DNA from: CAXDOZ01 sp963991145
Lineage (GTDB): Bacteria; Bacteroidota; Bacteroidia; Chitinophagales; JABDMM01
Assembly: GCA_963991145.1 (NCBI GenBank)
Contig: CAXDOZ010000081.1
Span: 1 to 10,693, forward strand
DNA length: 10,693 bases
Reading direction: 5' to 3'
In this document: piece after piece, positions 7,113 to 10,693 of the stretch
Numbering within the stretch: the stretch's first letter is position 1
Layout: every line of letters starts with the position of its first letter
Notes under the pieces: generated by a model
The model's input: only the letters and a program-made list of their open reading frames with translations
What the model was told of the DNA's origin: nothing
The model's database searches: none
Program-made: the position numbers and the translations under genes

Positions 7113-7801
7113 TGGCAAAAGATCTTGGTAAAGAATTTATGAATTACGCTGTCAAGCATCAGGGCTTGAGCAGCATGCACGTTGAGAATTACATCAACAA
7201 CGTTTACACTCCTGAAAACTTAACGAGAACCATCATTGAAGAGCGCCAGGTGCGTTTTGCAGAGATTGATGTATTCTCAAGATTGATCATGGACCGTATC
7301 ATTTTCTTAGGTACAGAGATCAATGATTATATCGCCTCAATTTTGCAGGCACAATTACTATTCCTCGAGAGCGCTGATCCATCTTCTGATGTACAGATCT
7401 ACATCAATAGCCCTGGAGGACAGGTTTACGCCGGATTGGGTATCTACGATACTATGCAGTATATCCGCCCGGATGTTTCTACAATTTGTACAGGTATTGC
7501 AGCGTCAATGGCAGCAGTTATCCTTTGCGCAGGTAAGAGTGGTAAAAGAACCGGATTACCTCATAGCCGTGTGATGATCCACCAGCCATTAGGCGGTGCA
7601 GGCGGTAAGTCATCAGATGTTCAGATCACTGTAAAAGAGATCTTGAAGATCAAGACTGAATTGTACGAGATCATCTCGAAGCACAGCGGTCAAAGTATGG
7701 AGAGAGTGACCGAAGATTCTGATCGCGACTACTGGATGATTGCCAGAGAAGCAAAGGAATACGGCATGATCGACGAGGTTTTGGAGCGCGTTGACAAGTA
7801 A
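7112..7801 (+). CDS. clpP: ATP-dependent Clp protease proteolytic subunit
   Basis: ClpP is the serine peptidase that forms a barrel of two heptameric rings and degrades proteins fed in by ClpX. The catalytic triad is intact: Ser132 in GIAASMAA, His157 in MIHQPLGG and Asp206 in DRDYWM, with the same spacing as E. coli Ser97, His122 and Asp171. The oxyanion glycines are in NSPGGQVYAG (99-108). At 229 residues it is longer than the E. coli protein because about 35 extra residues precede the conserved core (VFSRLIMDRIIFLG at 54-67); such an extension is common in Bacteroidota and may be a removed propeptide. The ATG overlaps the tig stop by one base, implying translational coupling, and clpX follows after 68 bases. 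Confidence 0.97.
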   Translation: MAKDLGKEFMNYAVKHQGLSSMHVENYINNVYTPENLTRTIIEERQVRFAEIDVFSRLIMDRIIFLGTEINDYIASILQAQLLFLESADPSSDVQIYINSPGGQVYAGLGIYDTMQYIRPDVSTICTGIAASMAAVILCAGKSGKRTGLPHSRVMIHQPLGGAGGKSSDVQITVKEILKIKTELYEIISKHSGQSMERVTEDSDRDYWMIAREAKEYGMIDEVLERVDK

Positions 7802-7815
7802 GGAAATCTGACAAG

Positions 7816-7856
7816 AGCCATCAAATGGCTTATCTTTACAGGAATTCTTTTTTTTT
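7816..7856 (+). other. Small hairpin and T-tract in the clpP-clpX spacer
   Basis: AGCCAT-CAA-ATGGCT (7816-7830) forms a 6-bp stem with a 3-base loop. Thirteen bases after it begins, separated by other sequence, a run of nine T at 7848-7856. Because the T-run does not follow the stem directly, this is not a standard intrinsic terminator. TATCTTTA at 7831-7838 is one base off the TAnnTTTG promoter element but has no well-spaced TTG. The spacer may tune clpX expression; clpX is most likely read through from clpP. Confidence 0.3.
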
Positions 7857-7869
7857 AGAATAGAGGCTT

Positions 7870-9111
7870 ATGTCGAAAATGAGGGATAACAGAGAGCCAA
7901 AGTGTTCCTTTTGCGGTCGACGCAAAAGCGAGACTGCGATCTTGATCGCAGGTATCGATGGGCACATTTGCGACAATTGTGTTTCGCAGGCGCAGCAGAT
8001 CATTGATGAGGAGTTATTCCATAGCTCGAATAAGTTCCAGTTCAACCTACCACAGTCGATCAAACCAAAAGAGATCGCTTCTTTCCTCGACCAGTATGTT
8101 ATTGGTCAGAATGAGGCCAAGAAGGTGATCAGTGTTGCGGTTTACAATCACTACAAGCGTTTGAATCAGAAGTCAGACGATGATGTAGAGATTGAAAAGT
8201 CGAATATCCTATTAGTTGGAAATACCGGAACAGGTAAGACTCTATTGGCTAAGACCATTGCCAGGTTCTTAAACGTACCATTTACCATAGTCGACGCTAC
8301 TGTATTTACAGAAGCTGGTTACGTTGGTGAAGACGTTGAGTCCATTCTTTCTCGTTTGCTTCAGGTTTGTAATTACGATGTGAAAGCCGCAGAGAAAGGG
8401 ATCATTTACATTGACGAGATCGATAAGATCGCTCGTAAGACCGATAATCCTTCAATCACCAGAGATGTTTCAGGTGAGGGTGTTCAGCAGGCAATGTTGA
8501 AGTTGCTGGAAGGATCAGAAGTGATGGTTCCACCTCAGGGAGGCAGAAAGCACCCAGAGCAAAAGATGATCAAAGTCGATACCTCGAATATCCTCTTCAT
8601 TTGCGGAGGTGCCTTTGCAGGTATTGAAAGACATATCGCCAATAGATTGAAGACCAGTGTAATTGGTTTCAAAAAAGGCGTGGACGGAGAAGAAGCAGAT
8701 GCAGATCAGATGCTGAGTTATATCGGCCCTTCTGATTTGAAGTCCTTCGGACTGATTCCGGAATTGATCGGTAGACTTCCTGTTATTACTTATCTGGAGC
8801 CGCTTAAGAAAGATGCTCTGATGGATATTCTTACTCAGCCAAAGAATGCTTTAGTAAAGCAGTATGAAAAGATGTTCAAGCTTGAGGGAATTAAGTTAGA
8901 GATCGAGCCAGCTGTTTTAGAGTTGATCGTAGATAAAGCAGTTGAGTATGATCTTGGAGCAAGAGGATTGCGTTCGATCTTTGAAGCGATCATGACAGAT
9001 GTGATGTTTGAGCTGCCAAGTGAAGAAGGGATCACTGAGTATTTGCTCACGGAGGAATTCGCTTTGAGCAAATTGAAAAAATCGAAATTGAAAAAATTGA
9101 AAGCCGCCTAG
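7870..9111 (+). CDS. clpX: ATP-dependent Clp protease ATP-binding subunit (unfoldase)
   Basis: ClpX is a hexameric AAA+ unfoldase that recognises tagged substrates and threads them into ClpP. The 413 residues show, in order, the zinc-binding domain (Cys12, Cys15, Cys34, Cys37), Walker A GNTGTGKT (117-124), the substrate-gripping pore loop GYVGED (150-155), Walker B IIYIDEID (178-185), the RKH loop GGRKH (224-228), the ClpP-docking IGF tripeptide (265-267) and sensor 2 GARGLRS (363-369). All functional elements are present. The start at 7870 places the zinc finger at the usual distance; an ATG at codon 4 is an alternative. The last 13 residues are a lysine-leucine tail encoded by a 15-base tandem repeat. 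It ends 16 bases before a strong terminator, closing the tig-clpP-clpX operon. Confidence 0.97.
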   Translation: MSKMRDNREPKCSFCGRRKSETAILIAGIDGHICDNCVSQAQQIIDEELFHSSNKFQFNLPQSIKPKEIASFLDQYVIGQNEAKKVISVAVYNHYKRLNQKSDDDVEIEKSNILLVGNTGTGKTLLAKTIARFLNVPFTIVDATVFTEAGYVGEDVESILSRLLQVCNYDVKAAEKGIIYIDEIDKIARKTDNPSITRDVSGEGVQQAMLKLLEGSEVMVPPQGGRKHPEQKMIKVDTSNILFICGGAFAGIERHIANRLKTSVIGFKKGVDGEEADADQMLSYIGPSDLKSFGLIPELIGRLPVITYLEPLKKDALMDILTQPKNALVKQYEKMFKLEGIKLEIEPAVLELIVDKAVEYDLGARGLRSIFEAIMTDVMFELPSEEGITEYLLTEEFALSKLKKSKLKKLKAA

Positions 9112-9134
9112 CGGCCGATAAAATTGAAAAAGCC
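9070..9134 (+). repeat. 15-base AAATTGAAAAAATYG repeats across the clpX stop codon
   Basis: Two adjacent copies at 9070-9084 and 9085-9099 (AAATTGAAAAAATCG and AAATTGAAAAAATTG) encode K-L-K-K-S and K-L-K-K-L at the ClpX C-terminus. A further related copy (AAATTGAAAAAG) lies past the stop at 9121-9132, running into the terminator. Between them a GCCGC-CTA-GCGGC mini-hairpin (9103-9115) contains the TAG stop. The pattern suggests slippage or local duplication. Confidence 0.7.
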
Positions 9135-9170
9135 CCATCCCGAAGCTTCGGGACGGGGCTTTTTTGTTTT
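9127..9170 (+). terminator. Intrinsic terminator of the tig-clpP-clpX operon
   Basis: AAAAAGCCCC (9127-9136) pairs with GGGGCTTTTT (9155-9164) around a single A-C mismatch and a perfect inner palindrome TCCCGAAGCTTCGGGA (9138-9153). A T-rich tract (TTTTTTGTTTTT) follows immediately. The stem is long and GC-rich, so termination should be strong. The preceding A-run is short, so reverse-strand activity is possible but weaker. Confidence 0.95.
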
Positions 9171-9196
9171 TGAATAATTCCAGCTGCTTAGATTTG
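9164..9196 (+). promoter_or_regulatory. Promoter of the alpha/beta hydrolase gene
   Basis: TAGATTTG at 9189-9196 is a perfect TAnnTTTG -7 element. TTG at 9164-9166, inside the terminator's T-tract, gives a 22-base spacer; TTG at 9170-9172 would give 16. Transcription should begin around 9200-9204, essentially at the ATG at 9203, so the mRNA is predicted to have almost no leader. Confidence 0.6.
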
Positions 9197-9202
9197 TAAT
9201 CC

Positions 9203-10177
9203 ATGCCACTAATTGAGCATCGCAAAGGATATAACCCCTCTCTCCCATTCCGCTTTGGACATGTGAGCACCATCGTACCTAATTTGCTCAGAAGGCAGGA
9301 TCGTCCGGGATACAAAAGAGAGAGAGTGGAGCTGGAAGATGGAGATTTCATCGACCTGGATTATGTAGATCAAGGAGCAGAGAATACCATTCTAATGCTG
9401 CATGGTTTGGAAGGGAGTTCAGAAGCAGTTTATGTGAAAGGAATGGCAAGAGTTTTCCTCGAAAGAGGCTGGAACTTCTATGTTATGAACTATCGAGGCT
9501 GCAGCGGTGAGCCGAATCGCTTACTGCGGGCTTATCACAGCGGTGCAACAGAAGATGTTCGCTCGGTTATTGAATGGATCAGGACTCAGAAAGAAAAGGA
9601 AAGCCTTCATCTCATCGGCGTAAGCCTTGGAGGAAACCTGACTTTAAAATACCTGGGCGAAGAAGCTGAAAATGCTGTTGGCTTTATAAAAAGAGCCATG
9701 GCGATAAGCACTCCAATTGCATTGTTTGAGTCTATCGACGGATTAGAACGCTCAGAGAACATTGCTTATCAGATGAGGTTTCTCCGAAGGCTGAACGAGA
9801 AAGCAAAAGGAAAACGAGCGATCATGGAAGAGGCGGGTTTTGATCTTTCTGTGATCCGGAAAATGCGAAGCCTTAGAGAGTTTGATGAATGGTACACTGC
9901 ACCAGTTCACGGTTTTGATGATGCGCAGGATTATTACCATAAGGCAAGCAGCCTTTATGTGTTGGATAAGATTGCAGTTCCCACCTTACTCGTAAGTGCG
10001 AAGGACGACTCTTTCCTCACTCCATTGTGTTACCCAACTGAGATAGCCAGAGACCACGATCTGTTCTATTTCGAAGAAACTCTTTACGGCGGCCATGTCG
10101 GATTTGTAAATGGAAGCTTAAACGGCATGAACTGGATCGAAGGACGCTGTTTGCAGTTTTTCGAAGAGGATGAGTAA
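9203..10177 (+). CDS. YheT/ABHD-type alpha/beta hydrolase
   Basis: This 324-residue cytoplasmic-type protein (no signal peptide or membrane segment seen) belongs to the YheT family of alpha/beta hydrolases, related to eukaryotic ABHD1/ABHD3. The family-typical N-terminus is FRFGHVSTIVPNLLRR (16-31). The oxyanion region is LMLHGLEGSS (64-73), followed by NYRGCSGEPN (96-105). The nucleophile is Ser141 in GVSLGGN, the acid is Asp268 or Asp269 in AKDDSFLTP, and the histidine is His298 in YGGHVGF, so the triad is complete. The physiological substrate of bacterial members is not established; esterase or lipase-like activity is expected. The start codon fits the family N-terminus. It stands alone between the clpX terminator and the rpsP promoter, so it looks monocistronic. 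Confidence 0.9.
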   Translation: MPLIEHRKGYNPSLPFRFGHVSTIVPNLLRRQDRPGYKRERVELEDGDFIDLDYVDQGAENTILMLHGLEGSSEAVYVKGMARVFLERGWNFYVMNYRGCSGEPNRLLRAYHSGATEDVRSVIEWIRTQKEKESLHLIGVSLGGNLTLKYLGEEAENAVGFIKRAMAISTPIALFESIDGLERSENIAYQMRFLRRLNEKAKGKRAIMEEAGFDLSVIRKMRSLREFDEWYTAPVHGFDDAQDYYHKASSLYVLDKIAVPTLLVSAKDDSFLTPLCYPTEIARDHDLFYFEETLYGGHVGFVNGSLNGMNWIEGRCLQFFEEDE

Positions 10178-10190
10178 TAGTCTGAATTTC

Positions 10191-10223
10191 TTGTCTTTGA
10201 ATCTCATTTTATCCTTACCTTTG
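10191..10223 (+). promoter_or_regulatory. Bacteroidota-type promoter of rpsP
   Basis: TACCTTTG at 10216-10223 is a perfect -7 element; TTG at 10191-10193 gives a 22-base spacer, and TTTG at 10196-10199 is a closer alternative with 16. The core CTTACCTTTGC (10214-10224) is identical to that of the tRNA-Leu promoter. Transcription near 10229 would give a leader of about 50 bases. Confidence 0.7.
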
Positions 10224-10228
10224 CACCT

Positions 10229-10252
10229 CCTCACTGGATGAGGGTATTTTTT
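10229..10252 (+). promoter_or_regulatory. Small hairpin plus T-run in the rpsP leader (possible attenuator)
   Basis: CCTCA-CTGGA-TGAGG (10229-10243) is a 5-bp stem with a 5-base loop, followed after GTA by six T (10247-10252). It lies at the very start of the predicted rpsP mRNA. The stem is short, so it would be at most a weak terminator or a structure affecting initiation. Confidence 0.3.
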
Positions 10253-10280
10253 AACAGTCTTACACTATAAACTTGAATTT

Positions 10281-10693
10281 ATGCCAGTAAGAATCAGATT
10301 ACAGAGACACGGTCGTACTCGTCGACCATTTTACAAGATCGTTATCGCAGACTCACGTGTAGCTCGTGACGGTCGTTTCATCGAAAAGATCGGTGATTAC
10401 AACCCAACAACAGTTCCAGCAACCATTAACCTTGATGCCGATAGAGCATTTCATTGGGTAATGCAGGGTGCACAGCCTTCTGACACTGTTCGCGCTATTC
10501 TTTCTTATAAAGGAGTAATGTTCCGCAAGCACCTTCAAAGAGGTGTTGCAAAAGGAGCAATGACTCAGGAAGAAGCTGATAAGAAATATGCTGATTGGGT
10601 AGCTAACAAGGAACAAGAGATCCTTGATCACATGAACCGCAAAGCTCAGGAGAAAGCTGATGCTGCTGCTAAGCGTATCGCAGATGAGAAAGC
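10281..10693 (+). CDS. rpsP: Ribosomal protein S16, partial at 3' end
   Basis: The frame opens with ATG at 10281 and runs off the right edge after 137 full codons. The N-terminal 80 or so residues are canonical S16, an early-binding protein of the 30S subunit: VRIRLQRHGRTRRPFYKIV (3-21), ADSRVARDGRFIEKIGDYNP (23-42), and SDTVRAILSYKGVMFRKH (67-84). In most bacteria the protein ends soon after; here it continues with a charged region rich in Ala, Lys and Glu, predicted helical (about 90-137 and beyond), as is common in Bacteroidota S16. It has its own promoter and a leader of about 50 bases. The usual downstream partner, rimM, would lie outside the window. Confidence 0.96.
   Translation, partial: MPVRIRLQRHGRTRRPFYKIVIADSRVARDGRFIEKIGDYNPTTVPATINLDADRAFHWVMQGAQPSDTVRAILSYKGVMFRKHLQRGVAKGAMTQEEADKKYADWVANKEQEILDHMNRKAQEKADAAAKRIADEK

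Noticed and set aside
7831..7838. TATCTTTA as a clpX promoter
   Set aside because: It lacks the final G of TAnnTTTG and has no TTG at a suitable distance upstream; read-through from clpP is more likely.
9070..9134. Short repeats as a CRISPR array
   Set aside because: The units are 15-base, A-rich and tandem without spacers, and lie mostly inside the clpX coding end.
8917..9351. Minus-strand reading frame of 144 codons spanning the clpX end, terminator and hydrolase start
   Set aside because: It crosses a strong terminator and two clearly real plus-strand genes and has low-complexity shadow composition.

Overview
The window is a stretch of core chromosome from a member of the Bacteroidota, most likely a Flavobacteriales-like lineage. 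Evidence: promoters of the TTG-N(17-23)-TAnnTTTG type, no clear Shine-Dalgarno sequences, a class II tRNA gene without an encoded CCA, a ClpP with a long N-terminal extension, a C-terminally extended ribosomal protein S16, a trigger factor with a degenerate middle domain, and a PabB-type enzyme closest in wording to Bacteroidota homologues. The phylum is well supported; anything finer is inference. I see no insertion sequence, phage, CRISPR array or defence cassette.

Left part (1-5429, minus strand). Five genes are read right to left with gaps of 68, 1, 9 and 5 bases: a bifunctional RelA/SpoT (p)ppGpp enzyme, a Fur-family zinc-binding repressor, a single STAS-domain anti-anti-sigma-type protein, adenylosuccinate synthase (purA), and a PabB-like chorismate-utilising enzyme cut by the left edge. 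The last four are spaced like one operon. A perfect 14-bp palindrome sits just in front of the Fur-family gene and is a candidate operator. The cluster joins stringent-response signalling, metal or peroxide sensing and purine/folate metabolism.

Middle (5430-5759). A divergent intergenic region holds repeated AAAGCCAAT-like words, a small GTGA hairpin, a strong promoter and tRNA-Leu(UAG).

Right part (5649-10693, plus strand). tRNA-Leu is followed after 29 bases by tig (GTG start), then clpP (one-base overlap, TAATG) and clpX, giving a protein-folding and proteolysis operon closed by a strong intrinsic terminator. A YheT-family alpha/beta hydrolase follows with a promoter so close that its mRNA may be leaderless. 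The last gene is rpsP (ribosomal protein S16), cut by the right edge, whose promoter shares an 11-base core with that of the tRNA.

This is mostly ordinary housekeeping DNA and I do not see a clearly new system. The points most worth checking are the changed PINAT motif in the PabB-like enzyme, the palindrome at the Fur-family gene, the tRNA-to-tig read-through arrangement, and the repeat-built lysine tail of ClpX.
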